Assembly: GCA_017535925.1 (NCBI GenBank)
Contig: JAFXTD010000037.1
Span: 1-34,066, forward strand
DNA from: Selenomonadaceae bacterium
Lineage (GTDB): Bacteria > Bacillota > Negativicutes > Selenomonadales > Selenomonadaceae
Reading direction: 5' to 3'
DNA: 34,066 nucleotides
Part shown: in pieces, positions 1-8,539 of the stretch
Numbering within the stretch: position 1 is the stretch's first letter
How the letters are laid out: each line of letters opens with the position of its first letter
The notes under the pieces: model-generated
What the model was told of the DNA's origin: nothing
Seen by the model: only the letters and a program-made list of their open reading frames with translations
Database searches by the model: none
Translations under genes and position numbers: made by a program

Positions 1-747
1 CGTGAACCAATGAACATTGCGGAACTTGACAAGCCCTGTCTTCGAATCAAACACGCCGTCGACAAAATCTTTGTAAGCTCCTTTCGGCAAGCTGAAATAG
101 GCATTGCCTCCGTTGAAACCATGACCGAGCCAAATTTTATTTTGCATAATCAGCGGGAAAATTTCTTTGTAGGTGATAGCGTTGACGTTCCCGATAATCA
201 AAAATTTTTTGTCGTACTTCATGAGCAGGGCAACGTATTCGCGAAAGAGACTGAACGGAGGATTCGTCACGACAATATCCGCTTCCTTGAGTGCCTCCAC
301 ACATTCGGGCGAACGAAAATCTCCGTCGCCGTCAAGATACGTCACGACGTTTTTGTTTGTCTCAAGCAAAAGTTTCACGTCGTCGAGGTCCGTCGCGCCG
401 TCTCCGTTCCAATCTTTAACCTCGCTGACTTCAAATTTGATTGCCTGCCTGCGTTTGTCGAAGTGAGGATTTTCGTTTGGCGTTCCCCAAAAATCGAGTT
501 CCGTCTGGACAATCGGCGAACCCGCATAACACGTCGCGATTAATTTTTTCAAGCCGAGCTGATTGAAATAAATCGCAAAGTACTTGAAGAATTCGCTTTC
601 GTAAGGGTCGTCGCAGTTACAGAGGACGATTTTGTCTTTGAAATGTTGACGGTAGTAGCGCAATTCGTTTTCGATATCACGGAGCTGTGTGTAGAATTCA
701 TCCTTCTTTGCCTTCGCCGCCGAATTTAAATTTTTGTTCTTCGCCAT
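1..747 (-). CDS. EcoRI-type adenine-specific DNA methyltransferase (partial, 3' end outside window)
   Basis: An open frame starts at ATG 747 (AGGAGG-type site at 752-757) and runs off the left edge after 249 codons. It resembles the EcoRI modification methylase family, which transfers a methyl group from SAM to adenine N6. The NPPF motif (residues 162-165, followed by SLFREY) is the catalytic motif of N6-adenine methyltransferases. A CNCDDP stretch near residue 43 and the LDGDGDFRSPE stretch (138-148) also fit my memory of this family. Residues 112-123 have the spacing of an EF-hand or dockerin calcium loop (D112, N114, D116, G117, D120, D123), which is unusual in a methylase. The gene follows trkH by 12 nt and is probably cotranscribed with it. 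No restriction enzyme is visible; one could lie beyond the edge. Confidence 0.82.
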   Translation of the reverse strand, partial: MAKNKNLNSAAKAKKDEFYTQLRDIENELRYYRQHFKDKIVLCNCDDPYESEFFKYFAIYFNQLGLKKLIATCYAGSPIVQTELDFWGTPNENPHFDKRRQAIKFEVSEVKDWNGDGATDLDDVKLLLETNKNVVTYLDGDGDFRSPECVEALKEADIVVTNPPFSLFREYVALLMKYDKKFLIIGNVNAITYKEIFPLIMQNKIWLGHGFNGGNAYFSLPKGAYKDFVDGVFDSKTGLVKFRNVHWFT

Positions 748-759
748 GAAAATTTCCTC

Positions 760-2292
760 CTACCAATTAATTTTTCTGCGCCGGAACTTCATGCCCGCGA
801 CGGCGATAAGCAGTGCAAAAATTTCGAGCCGCCCGACAATCAGAATCAACATGCAAAAAATTTTTCCGAAGGGCGACAAAGCTCTGAAGTTATCGGCGTT
901 GCACAAGCCGGGCAAGTTTCCGACGTTCGAGAGGCAAGCAACAGACATTGAGACGGCTTCGGAAAAAGAGCAACCCGTGAAACTCAAGACCGCCGCGCAG
1001 ATAAACATGGTCATAAGCGCGAGGAAGAAGAAGCCCAAAATTCTTCCGACGGTTTTCATTGGCACGGGAATATCGCCGACGCGAATTGCAGTCATCATGC
1101 GCGGATGAATCGTCTTGCGAACATCTGCCGCCGCGATTTTTATCAAGATAATGAGACGAATGATTTTGAAGCCGCCGGTGACCGAGCCGATACAGCCGCC
1201 CGTGACCGCCATAATGAAGATAAAAAATCTGTCGAAGGCATGAGCTGCTCCCGCGCTTTCGTCGAGGACAAAACCTGTTGTACTCACGAAGGAGACGACA
1301 TAGAAGAGCGATTCGCGGAAGGCCTCGTTGCCGTCGAAGTAAAGTCCTTGAATGAAGAGGCGAAACATTAAAATCCACACGGCAAAAAGAATCGTCAAGT
1401 ACAAAACCATTGTTTCTTCGTTCGCGAGGACGAGTTTTAAGTTGCCGATAATCGTTCGTTTGAGGCGCAGGAAATATTGTTTGAGGCGTGTGAAGTAGTT
1501 CCAACCAAATTCGATACGCGGCGGGAGCAAAGTATAAATGACGCGATAATAGAGGAGGAAATTTCCGCAAGCGAGGAACATTGAAAAAACGGCAGCATAT
1601 TCGAGGTAAAGGTTTTCGTATTGAGGCCAAAATTTTCCTCCGCCGGTCGAAATACAACGCATTGCCATGAGCAATGAATTCCAATTATCGAGACCCGACA
1701 ATTTGAACGCGAGGAAACTGATTAAAGTCAAGGTTGCGTAAACTTTAATGACGCGGACGCTCATCAAATTCATTTGCCCGATAATCGAGCTGAAACCTTG
1801 CCCGCCCTGCAAGCTCAAAGAAATTCCGAAGCAACCGCTCACTTCCGGCAAGACAGTCACGAGCATAATCAAAAACAGCAGCGAGCCGAGCCACATTAAA
1901 CAGCTTTGCCAGATTATCAAAAGATAAGGTGCGTCGTTCGGGAGGATTGACAGCCCCGCCGAAGTCAAATTGCCGACAGCTTCGAGGAGCGCGTCGAGCG
2001 GTTCAAGCCAACCCGTCAACAAAAACGGCAAGCAACCGAAGAGGGCGAGTATCGGATACATGATTAAAATTGCGGCAGCCGATTCGGCGACGGGTGCGCG
2101 TTGAAATCTTCCGACGCCGAACTTTTGAAAGATTATTCCCGTGACGATTGAGAAGACACTTATTGCCGCGAAAAAAATTGTCGTGTCGAGTGCGCCCAAT
2201 TCAATCAAAGCGTAGGCAATCGGCAAGATTAGAGTTGCCGCGAAAGTCAGCAACGCTTGGCTTTGGATTCGCAAAATCATTTTGAAGTTCAT
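760..2292 (-). CDS. trkH: TrkH-family potassium uptake channel subunit
   Basis: A 510-residue, very hydrophobic protein with the four-repeat architecture of TrkH/KtrB K+ channels in the inner membrane. The four pore-loop signatures can be read in order: TSAG near residue 110, STGGGKF, STTGF and LSNVGNLPG. The GSVTGGFKIIR stretch before the last repeat is the conserved TrkH gate/K-R segment. Length is typical (480-510). TrkH normally needs a cytoplasmic TrkA/KtrA NAD-binding regulator, and none is in this window. It lies between a small membrane protein upstream (40 nt gap filled with tandem repeat) and the methyltransferase downstream (12 nt gap). The only candidate ribosome site (GGAAG just before ATG) falls inside the repeat array. 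Confidence 0.93.
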   Translation of the reverse strand: MNFKMILRIQSQALLTFAATLILPIAYALIELGALDTTIFFAAISVFSIVTGIIFQKFGVGRFQRAPVAESAAAILIMYPILALFGCLPFLLTGWLEPLDALLEAVGNLTSAGLSILPNDAPYLLIIWQSCLMWLGSLLFLIMLVTVLPEVSGCFGISLSLQGGQGFSSIIGQMNLMSVRVIKVYATLTLISFLAFKLSGLDNWNSLLMAMRCISTGGGKFWPQYENLYLEYAAVFSMFLACGNFLLYYRVIYTLLPPRIEFGWNYFTRLKQYFLRLKRTIIGNLKLVLANEETMVLYLTILFAVWILMFRLFIQGLYFDGNEAFRESLFYVVSFVSTTGFVLDESAGAAHAFDRFFIFIMAVTGGCIGSVTGGFKIIRLIILIKIAAADVRKTIHPRMMTAIRVGDIPVPMKTVGRILGFFFLALMTMFICAAVLSFTGCSFSEAVSMSVACLSNVGNLPGLCNADNFRALSPFGKIFCMLILIVGRLEIFALLIAVAGMKFRRRKINW

Positions 2293-2294
2293 AA

Positions 2295-2333
2295 CTTCCT
2301 ACTTCCCTACTAACCTGCTAACCTACTAACCTA
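2295..2333 (-). repeat. Tandem 8-bp array (TAGGTTAG type) joining two genes
   Basis: On the minus strand the gap reads as consecutive degenerate octamers TAGGTTAG, TAGGTTAG, CAGGTTAG, TAGGGAAG, TAGGAAG. The first TAG is the stop codon of the upstream gene, and the last unit supplies the purine-rich sequence before the trkH start. It looks like a variant of the 7-mer arrays found elsewhere in the window. Confidence 0.8.
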
Positions 2334-2720
2334 AAAATGGAAATGGTTCATCATTTTTTCGGTCAAGGATTTGGCGTCGTCATTTTTGTGTTCGAGGAGG
2401 TATTCGAGCGTGTGGACGTTGAAGAAAGAAGTTATCGGGACGTATCGATTGTATTTTCGAAAGTCGCCCCACTTCATAAGCTTTGCATGGAGTTTGGAAA
2501 TGTCACGTTTGGTTGCGTTGTGTCGTTTGAGAATTCTCTTGAGCAATACGTCGTCACTTATCGCCTCGAAAATTTCCTCGATGAGCTTTGGATTATTTTT
2601 GTCGTTCTCGTATTTTTCAATGAGCGCGACGGAGGCTCGTGACATGCGCATTGAGCGGCGTATCGCGAAGACGAAGTAGACGACCAACGCGACGAAGAGG
2701 ATATCCAAAAAAATATTCAT
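2331..2720 (-). CDS. Small single-pass membrane protein of unknown function
   Basis: I do not recognise this 129-residue protein. From ATG 2720 (preceded by GGAGA 8 nt upstream) it starts with one hydrophobic segment (about residues 4-20, IFLDILFVALVVYFVFAI), followed by a basic stretch (RRSMRMSR), so the N-terminus is probably outside and the body cytoplasmic. The rest is charged and helical, ending MMNHFHF. An upstream in-frame ATG at 2768 would add 16 residues but lacks a ribosome site and falls next to a repeat array. The stop codon is the first TAG of an 8-bp tandem array that fills the gap to trkH. Being the first gene of the trkH operon, it might assist the channel, but that is only inference. 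Confidence 0.7.
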   Translation of the reverse strand: MNIFLDILFVALVVYFVFAIRRSMRMSRASVALIEKYENDKNNPKLIEEIFEAISDDVLLKRILKRHNATKRDISKLHAKLMKWGDFRKYNRYVPITSFFNVHTLEYLLEHKNDDAKSLTEKMMNHFHF

Positions 2721-2775
2721 GATTGATTCTCCGCTGTTTAAAAATTTTTTTGCTTGTGCTATTATCATTCAAAAA

Positions 2776-2847
2776 AGCTTTCAGCTTTTAGCTTTCAGCT
2801 TTCAGAAAAATTATCCTGACAGCTTAAAGCTGATACCTGACAGCTAA
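2776..2847. repeat. Composite heptamer element (array, A-tract, inverted array)
   Basis: On the plus strand, AGCTTTC-type heptamers (four units) are followed by AAAAATTATC, then inverted units of the CTGACAGCT type. The two halves can pair partly into a long hairpin. It lies between divergent genes (the small membrane protein and cbiL), so here it ends no gene. It must lie within or upstream of the 5' leaders of both. Confidence 0.75.
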
Positions 2848-2895
2848 ATTGTATGAGCAATGTCGTAATAATATCACAGCTAAGGAGCAAAGAAA

Positions 2896-3606
2896 ATGAC
2901 TTTACACGGAACTTTTTACGGCATAGGCGTGGGGCCGGGCGACCCCGAACTTTTGACGGTCAAGGCGATTAACGCGCTGAAGAAAATCGATGTGCTAATC
3001 GCGCCGAAGACCGAGAAAAAATCTGACAGCGTTGCCTTGAGTATCGCGCAACCTTATCTGAAATCGAACGTCGAAATAATTTATCAGACCTTCCCGATGG
3101 TCAAAGACTTCGCGGAAGAAACCGAGACTTTCGAGGCGAACAAGGAGGAAATTTTAAACGAACTGCGCGGCGGAAAAAATGTGGGCTTCGCGACTTTGGG
3201 CGACCCGATGTTTTTCAGCACGTACATTTACATTTTCCGACTGCTTAAGCCTGCGGGCGTGAAGATAATTACGATACCGGGCGTGCCCGCGTTTTTGGCG
3301 ATAGCCGCTCAAATCGGAAGACCTCTTGCGTACGGCAACGACATCTTGACGATAATCCCTGCGACTGCCGAACTTGACGCGATAAAAAATTTTCTCGACA
3401 AAGCCGACGCGACTGTCCTCATGAAAGTCTACAAAAATTTCCCCGAAGTCGTCGACGCCCTCAAAGCTCACGGCATGATTGACAAGGCGATTTTGGTCAG
3501 CCGTTGCGGACTCGACGACGAAAAAATTATCACGGACGTTGCCGCGCACAAGGACGAGCATTTAAATTATCTTTCGACGATTTTAACGAGGCGCAATCAT
3601 GACTAA
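2896..3606 (+). CDS. cbiL: Precorrin-2 / cobalt-factor II C20-methyltransferase
   Basis: A 236-residue member of the tetrapyrrole (corrin/porphyrin) methylase family. The glycine-rich SAM loop GVGPGDPE is at residues 11-18 and is followed by LLTVKA, typical of CobI/CbiL. A second family motif, LGDPMFFSTY, is near residue 100. The enzyme adds the C20 methyl group to the corrin ring during cobalamin synthesis. In an anaerobe with a CbiL-type pathway the substrate would be cobalt-factor II. The ribosome site AAGGAG precedes ATG. The 3' end overlaps the next gene by 8 nt, so translation is coupled. No other cobalamin biosynthesis gene is in the window, and I see no cobalamin riboswitch in the 175-nt leader. 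Confidence 0.9.
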   Translation: MTLHGTFYGIGVGPGDPELLTVKAINALKKIDVLIAPKTEKKSDSVALSIAQPYLKSNVEIIYQTFPMVKDFAEETETFEANKEEILNELRGGKNVGFATLGDPMFFSTYIYIFRLLKPAGVKIITIPGVPAFLAIAAQIGRPLAYGNDILTIIPATAELDAIKNFLDKADATVLMKVYKNFPEVVDALKAHGMIDKAILVSRCGLDDEKIITDVAAHKDEHLNYLSTILTRRNHD

Positions 3607-4546
3607 AAAATTTTTGGCGGCAATTTTAATCGCGGGAATTTTTTTTGCAGGTTGCGGCGAGGAAAAAATTTCGGAGCCCGTCGAAGTCACTCAACAAAAA
3701 ATTTTCGCGACGATTGAGGACGACGCAGGCAGGAAGGTTAATCTTCAGCGGAAGCCGGAGCGGATTGTCGTGACTAGTGCCGGTTTCCTTGAGCCTTTGA
3801 ACGCGGTCGGCGGAGTGATTGTCGGAAGACCCGATTCAAAAAATAAAATGCCCGATTGGGCGAAAGACTTGCCGAGCGTCGGAGCAGTCTATCAAATTGA
3901 CATGGAGCGGTTGCTTGCTTGCGCGCCAGATTTGGTCATCGTCAACAAGGGCATGAACGAAAAACTTTTGCCCGTGCTTGAGGAAAATAAAATTCCCGCG
4001 CTCGTCGTCGAACTCAAAACTTATGACGACTTCAAACGCGGGCTGAAAATTTTTTCGACTGTCAGCGGCGACACTCAAGCGGGTGAAAAAATTCTTCGCG
4101 ACATGGACACCGAGATAAAAAATATCGTCGACGAAGTCCCGAAAAAAAATTTGCGTGTGGCAATTCTTCATTCGACTGCGCAGGGCTTGAGCGTTCAGCT
4201 CGACGGAAGCATCGCCGGCTCAATCGTCAAGATGTTCGGCTGGGAAAATGTTGCTTCGGGCATGACGCCGCTTGAAAAAAATCCCGACGCCGCGCCCTAC
4301 AGCATGGAGACCCTCGTCGAAAAAAACCCCGAAATAATTTTCGTGACAAGCATGGGCGACCTTGACGAAATCAAATCGAACATGACAAAGGCAATCGCAG
4401 AAAACGACGCATGGCAAGCAATCGGCGCGGTGAAAAATAATCGCCTCTACTTCCTTCCGCAAGATTTATTTTTGTTGAGTCCGGGCTTGCGCTACCCCGA
4501 AGCCGTCAAGACGATGGCGCAACTGATTTATCCCGAAAAATTTTGA
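3599..4546 (+). CDS. BtuF-like periplasmic binding lipoprotein (cobalamin/Fe-siderophore type)
   Basis: A 315-residue ABC-transporter solute-binding protein of the helical-backbone type (PF01497 family). It begins with a lipoprotein signal peptide, and the lipobox FAGC puts the lipidated cysteine at residue 19. The mature protein opens with the family pattern DDAGRKVNL...PERIVV. It also carries the VGAVYQIDMERLLACAPDLVIV segment characteristic of BtuF/FepB proteins (split across the first lobe). It overlaps cbiL by 8 nt. This pairing favours a corrinoid or cobalt-related ligand over a siderophore, but the ligand is inference. The cognate permease and ATPase are not in the window. Confidence 0.85.
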   Translation: MTKKFLAAILIAGIFFAGCGEEKISEPVEVTQQKIFATIEDDAGRKVNLQRKPERIVVTSAGFLEPLNAVGGVIVGRPDSKNKMPDWAKDLPSVGAVYQIDMERLLACAPDLVIVNKGMNEKLLPVLEENKIPALVVELKTYDDFKRGLKIFSTVSGDTQAGEKILRDMDTEIKNIVDEVPKKNLRVAILHSTAQGLSVQLDGSIAGSIVKMFGWENVASGMTPLEKNPDAAPYSMETLVEKNPEIIFVTSMGDLDEIKSNMTKAIAENDAWQAIGAVKNNRLYFLPQDLFLLSPGLRYPEAVKTMAQLIYPEKF

Positions 4547-4558
4547 GGAGAGAATTTA

Positions 4559-5851
4559 ATGGCGATTTATCCCGTACCGACTTTGCATGAGCGGCTGAAT
4601 GTTTTCTTCGGCGATTTATTTCAAGAGATGCGCAAGGCACCGCCGCAGGCTTACGGAAATTTTTTGGCACGGGCGGAAAAGGAATTCAGACGCGTCGGTT
4701 GCCGTGAAAAAAATTCTGCAGGCGTGGAAAATATTTTAATCGTGAGACTCGACGGCATAGGCGACGTGATTTTGACTTCGGGCTTCCTTCGCGAGGTCAG
4801 AAAAAATTTTCCGAAGGCGCGAATAACTTTGCTTGTCTCTTCGGATACTCGTTCCGTTGTCGAACTTTGCCCCTACGTCAACGAAATTTTGAGCCTCGAC
4901 AGAAAATTTTTTTATGGGAGTTTTGTTGAAAGGCTGGAAAAAATTGCCGTCTTTTGCCGCGATAATTTTTGGCAGAAAAAATTTTCGATTGCCTTTTCGC
5001 CAAGATGGCACAACGATACTTTGCCGAGTCTTATATTGGCATGGATGAGCGGCGCATGCGAACGAATCGGCTACGGCACATATCCTTTTCAAAGTTGGAC
5101 AGGCGACCCGCCCGCGCACCTTGCCGAGCAAGATAATTTCTTCCTCACGAAAAATATCGTGACGCCGAAAAATATAATTCATGACGCGGATAAAAATTTT
5201 TACTTGTTGGTGGCGGCGGGGCTCAAAGTCAATCAAACGGACTTGGAACTTTTTTATGGAACGGCGGATTCGCAACATGTCAGAGAAATGCTCAAAGACC
5301 TCCCGCCGAATTGCAAGAAAGTTTTGTTCGGCTTGGGCGGTCGAGATTTGAATAAACATTATCCCGTCGAAAAATATTTGCTTGCTTTAAAGGAGCTTGC
5401 CAAGAAAAATTTGGTCTTCGTTATCGTCGGAGGCAAGTCCGAACTTGAAGACGCAAAATTTATCGAACAGAATATGCCGCACGGAAAAGTTTTAAATCTT
5501 GTCGGCAAAACGACCTTGCGTGAAGTCGAGGCACTTGCGGCTCAAGCAGATTTTTATTTGGGCAACGACACCGGCACCTTGCATATCGCGGCGGCGGCGA
5601 AAATTCCCGTGCTCGGTATTTATCACACTGCCGCTGACAAGGCAAACATTTCGCCTGCCGTTTTGTGTCCCTTTCGACGTTTTGCACCGTATCAAACGAA
5701 AGCTATTATCTTGCGCCCTGCTCATCAGCTTGAGGATTGTGCGAAGCGTCTGCCGATTTACGGTTGGTGTCATGCCGATAAGCCGCATTGCATTACGCAA
5801 ATCACGCCGCAAGAAATTGTCGAGGCATTTGAAAAATTGGAGGGACTTTGA
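4559..5851 (+). CDS. Glycosyltransferase family 9 (heptosyltransferase-type)
   Basis: A 430-residue GT-B glycosyltransferase resembling ADP-heptose:LPS heptosyltransferases. The N-terminal lobe has the family start NILIVRLDGIGDVILTSG (about residues 58-75). The C-terminal lobe has the nucleotide-sugar site GNDTGTLHIAAAAKIPVLGIY (about 335-354). Such enzymes build the LPS inner core in diderm bacteria, which supports an outer membrane here. The first 55 residues are an extra N-terminal region before the usual GT9 start. The C-terminus is cysteine-containing (ALEDCAKRLPIYGWC-like region). It starts 12 nt after the binding lipoprotein gene with a GAGGAG site and its stop overlaps the tatD start (TGATG). 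The acceptor is unknown. Confidence 0.85.
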   Translation: MAIYPVPTLHERLNVFFGDLFQEMRKAPPQAYGNFLARAEKEFRRVGCREKNSAGVENILIVRLDGIGDVILTSGFLREVRKNFPKARITLLVSSDTRSVVELCPYVNEILSLDRKFFYGSFVERLEKIAVFCRDNFWQKKFSIAFSPRWHNDTLPSLILAWMSGACERIGYGTYPFQSWTGDPPAHLAEQDNFFLTKNIVTPKNIIHDADKNFYLLVAAGLKVNQTDLELFYGTADSQHVREMLKDLPPNCKKVLFGLGGRDLNKHYPVEKYLLALKELAKKNLVFVIVGGKSELEDAKFIEQNMPHGKVLNLVGKTTLREVEALAAQADFYLGNDTGTLHIAAAAKIPVLGIYHTAADKANISPAVLCPFRRFAPYQTKAIILRPAHQLEDCAKRLPIYGWCHADKPHCITQITPQEIVEAFEKLEGL

Positions 5852-6621
5852 TGTTCATTGACACGCACTGCCACTTGGAAGACGAAAATTTTTCGGAAGA
5901 CCGCGCCGAAGTTTTGGAACGGGCAAAATCTGCGGGCGTCGAACGAATTATAAATTTCGGCAGCACTTTTCAAAGTTCTGTCGCCGTCACGGAACTTGCC
6001 AAAAATTTTTCGGAGCTTTATGCGGGCGTCGGCATTCACCCCGAAGAAATTGACGACTTCGACGAAAAAACTTGCGCACGCCTCGCCGAACTTGCCGCCG
6101 AAAAAAAAGTTGTCGCTGTCGGCGAAATCGGTTTGGATTATCATTGGGAAAAAGATTCGGAGCGACGACTGATTCAACAGAAAATTTTTATCGAGCAACT
6201 TGACCTTGCCCGCCAAATGAAATTGCCCGTGTGCATTCACGACCGCGAGGCTCACGGCGACACGTTGAAAATTTTGCAGGCGGAAGGAAAAAATTTACGC
6301 GGTGTCTTGCATTGTTATTCGGGCAGTTTGGAAACGGCGCGGGAGGTTTGGAAGCTCGGTTGGCTTATCGGCGTCGACGGTCCATTGACGTTTAAAAATT
6401 CCGCGAAGTTGCCCGAAATCCTCAAGGCTGCTCCTCGTGACATGATACTGATTGAGACCGACGCGCCCTATCTTGCGCCCGTTCCCTATCGCGGAAAAAG
6501 AAACGAGCCGGCTTACGTCGTCGAGGTCGCAAAAAAATTGGCGGAGCTTCGAGGCGAAACTTTGGAAGAAGTCGCCGCTTACACCACCGCCAATGCCAAA
6601 CGTCTTTACGAAATTTTTTAA
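5851..6621 (+). CDS. tatD: TatD-family metal-dependent deoxyribonuclease
   Basis: A 256-residue TIM-barrel hydrolase. The metal-binding motif FIDTHCHL is at residues 2-9. VGEIGLDYHW, the conserved CIHDREAHGDT histidine region and the ETDAPYLAP aspartate motif follow in the right order. TatD proteins are Mg2+-dependent DNases/3'-5' exonucleases in the cytoplasm. The ATG at 5851 follows GGAGGG at a good distance. A TTG three bases upstream is in frame, but is too close to be preferred. The gene overlaps the preceding stop by one base and ends at a bidirectional terminator shared with hslU. Confidence 0.93.
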   Translation: MFIDTHCHLEDENFSEDRAEVLERAKSAGVERIINFGSTFQSSVAVTELAKNFSELYAGVGIHPEEIDDFDEKTCARLAELAAEKKVVAVGEIGLDYHWEKDSERRLIQQKIFIEQLDLARQMKLPVCIHDREAHGDTLKILQAEGKNLRGVLHCYSGSLETAREVWKLGWLIGVDGPLTFKNSAKLPEILKAAPRDMILIETDAPYLAPVPYRGKRNEPAYVVEVAKKLAELRGETLEEVAAYTTANAKRLYEIF

Positions 6622-6640
6622 TCCTGCTCATAAAAAAAAA

Positions 6641-6677
6641 CCGGCCGCGAAAATTTTCGTGACCGGCAAATTTTTTT
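6641..6677. terminator. Bidirectional intrinsic terminator between tatD and hslU
   Basis: CCGGCCGCGAAAA pairs with TTTTCGTGACCGG (one mismatch, one wobble) at 6641-6666. It is flanked by a run of nine A (6632-6640) and seven T (6671-6677), so it works on both strands. The hslU stop codon overlaps the plus-strand T-tract. Confidence 0.88.
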
Positions 6678-8064
6678 ATAAGATGAATTGTGAAAGGTCT
6701 TTGTTCTTGGCAATTTCCTTGAGTCGTTCGTCGACGTAAGCCGCGTCGATTACAATTTCGGTTTTGCCTTCGGCGACCATGTCGGGTGCCTCGAACGAAA
6801 CTTCCTCCAATAATTTTTCAAGCAACGTGTGCAACCTGCGCGCCCCGATGTCCTCCGATTGTTCGTTGACGACTTCGGCAAGCTCGGCGATTCGTTCTAT
6901 TGCCTCGTCTTTAAAGTCAAGCGTAAGTCCTTCCGTCTCCAAGAGTGCTTTGTATTGTTTGATAAGCGCGTTTTTCGGCTCGGTCAAAATTTTTTCGAAG
7001 TCCGCCTTGAGCAATGACTTGAGCTCGACGCGAATCGGGAAACGCCCTTGCAATTCGGGAATGAGGTCGGAAGGTTTCGCCGTGTGGAACGCACCCGCCG
7101 CGATAAACAAAATGTAATCAGTCTTCACGGGGCCGTACTTCGTCATGACGGTTGAGCCTTCGACAATCGGAAGTATGTCGCGCTGAACACCCTCGCGGCT
7201 GACATCGGGGCCGGAAGTCGAACCTTTGACGGCAACCTTGTCAATTTCGTCGAGGAAAACAATTCCGCTGCGTTCGGCAAGTTCGACGGCTTCCTCCGAA
7301 ACTTCTTCCATGTCGATAAGCTTTTCGGCTTCTTCCTGCTCCAAAATCTTGCGCGCAGTGGCAACAGTGACTTTCCTCTTGCGCATACGTTTCGGCATGA
7401 GGGAACTGACCATGTCTTGAAGATTGTCGCCCATGCCTTCCAAACTTGAGCCGGAAAACATCCCGACCATAGGTTTGGCGTGGTCTGCCACTTCAAGTTC
7501 GATAACCTGTTCCTCAAGCTTGCCGGCTTCCAAACGCTTGCGAACGAATTCGCGACCGGGCTTTTTTGTTTCGTCAATGTCAATGGTTTGCGTCGAATCG
7601 GAATCGGCATTGCCGAAAAGTTTGCCCAGAGGATTTTGAGAGCGTTTGGGTTCGGGAACGAGAATGTCAAGCAATCTTTCCTTAGCGTTTTCGGCGGCTT
7701 TATCCTTAACTTCTTCGGTCTTTTGCTTGCGAACCATGCGGACGGCGGTTTGAACGAGGTCGCGGATAATCGAATCGACATCGCGCCCGACGTAACCGAC
7801 TTCCGTGAATTTTGTGGCTTCAACTTTTATGAAAGGAGCTTGGACGAGTTTGGCGAGACGGCGAGCAATTTCGGTTTTGCCTACGCCCGTCGAACCAATC
7901 ATCAAAATATTTTTCGGGATAACGTCGTCGCGCATGTCGTCCGGCAATTTGTGACTGCGCCAGCGATTGCGCAAGGCTACGGCAACGGCTTTTTTGGCTT
8001 CGAACTGTCCGACAATGAAGTTATCAAGATTTTCAACTATTTGACGTGGAGATAAATTAGACAC
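6676..8064 (-). CDS. hslU: HslU, ATPase subunit of the HslUV (ClpYQ) protease
   Basis: A 462-residue AAA+ unfoldase from a GTG at 8064 (GGGGG 7 nt upstream). Walker A GSTGVGKT is at residues 57-64 and the pore loop GYVG at 90-93. The insertion (I) domain, Walker B VFLDEID and the sensor region RFPIRVEL follow. The C-terminal tail DLSQFIL matches the HslU tail that inserts into and activates HslV. Longer in-frame starts back to 8157 lie at or upstream of the predicted promoter and are rejected. The peptidase gene hslV, normally directly upstream, is absent from the adjacent sequence. The protein is complete and no motif is missing. Confidence 0.96.
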   Translation of the reverse strand: MSNLSPRQIVENLDNFIVGQFEAKKAVAVALRNRWRSHKLPDDMRDDVIPKNILMIGSTGVGKTEIARRLAKLVQAPFIKVEATKFTEVGYVGRDVDSIIRDLVQTAVRMVRKQKTEEVKDKAAENAKERLLDILVPEPKRSQNPLGKLFGNADSDSTQTIDIDETKKPGREFVRKRLEAGKLEEQVIELEVADHAKPMVGMFSGSSLEGMGDNLQDMVSSLMPKRMRKRKVTVATARKILEQEEAEKLIDMEEVSEEAVELAERSGIVFLDEIDKVAVKGSTSGPDVSREGVQRDILPIVEGSTVMTKYGPVKTDYILFIAAGAFHTAKPSDLIPELQGRFPIRVELKSLLKADFEKILTEPKNALIKQYKALLETEGLTLDFKDEAIERIAELAEVVNEQSEDIGARRLHTLLEKLLEEVSFEAPDMVAEGKTEIVIDAAYVDERLKEIAKNKDLSQFIL

Positions 8065-8112
8065 GCAAAAACCCCCGTTAGAAAAAAATTTGGTATCATG
8101 AAAAGCGGAAGA

Positions 8113-8141
8113 ATTATATAATGCGTCAAAAGAAAAGTAAA
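8113..8141 (-). promoter_or_regulatory. Predicted sigma-70 promoter of hslU
   Basis: On the minus strand, TTTACT, a 17-nt spacer and TATAAT, about 50 nt before the GTG start. The -10 is perfect and the -35 is weak. Confidence 0.5.
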
Positions 8142-8205
8142 GGAAAAGCACTTGCAAAAAAAATTTTCTCGGCTAAAATTTTTGTAGGAACTGGTTGTTA
8201 GGGGT

Positions 8206-8530
8206 TGTTGGTAAATTCAAAAGTAGCGGTTGGCGAGTGCCCGGTCGTCATGGATGACGGCCGCCGGCGTTAAAAACAGGATGTTTTTATAGCCGGATGA
8301 ACGCCCCTGCGAGGTACCCTTTCTTTTTGTAACTTTTTCTTTGGGCATGCAAAGAAAAAGTTTTTCAATAAACTAAAAGTCATTGAACGTTCAATTGAAG
8401 TGATAAACTCCAGACACGACAGCCGATTCTGCGTGCCCACTCTTTGGCAAAGAAGGGGGCAACCTCTGCAAACAAAAAGAACCCCGACCGAAGCCGAAGT
8501 CCTCTTTGTGCGAGGTGTAGAAAAATTTAG
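8206..8530. repeat. Palindrome-rich intergenic element, no convincing gene
   Basis: This stretch between hslU and the ybjN-like gene holds two strong hairpins: 8264-8296, and 8331-8362 (a 13-bp perfect stem with loop GGCATG). There is also a short inverted repeat GTCAT..ATGAC near 8247-8258. Its first 22 nt (8206-8227) recur with one mismatch at 16442-16463. The style, including CTTTGGGCATGCAAAG inside the second hairpin, resembles REP-like palindromes seen in many bacterial genomes. A 67-codon frame at 8400-8603 has low complexity and runs into the neighbouring gene, so I do not call it. Confidence 0.55.
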
Positions 8531-8539
8531 CGCAGGTTG

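Noticed and set aside
370..420. True cellulosomal dockerin in the methyltransferase
   Set aside because: Only one loop is present and the protein is cytoplasmic, so I treat it only as an EF-hand-like loop.
2848..2895. Cobalamin riboswitch before cbiL
   Set aside because: The leader is too short, and no B12-box-like sequence was seen in 2721-2895.
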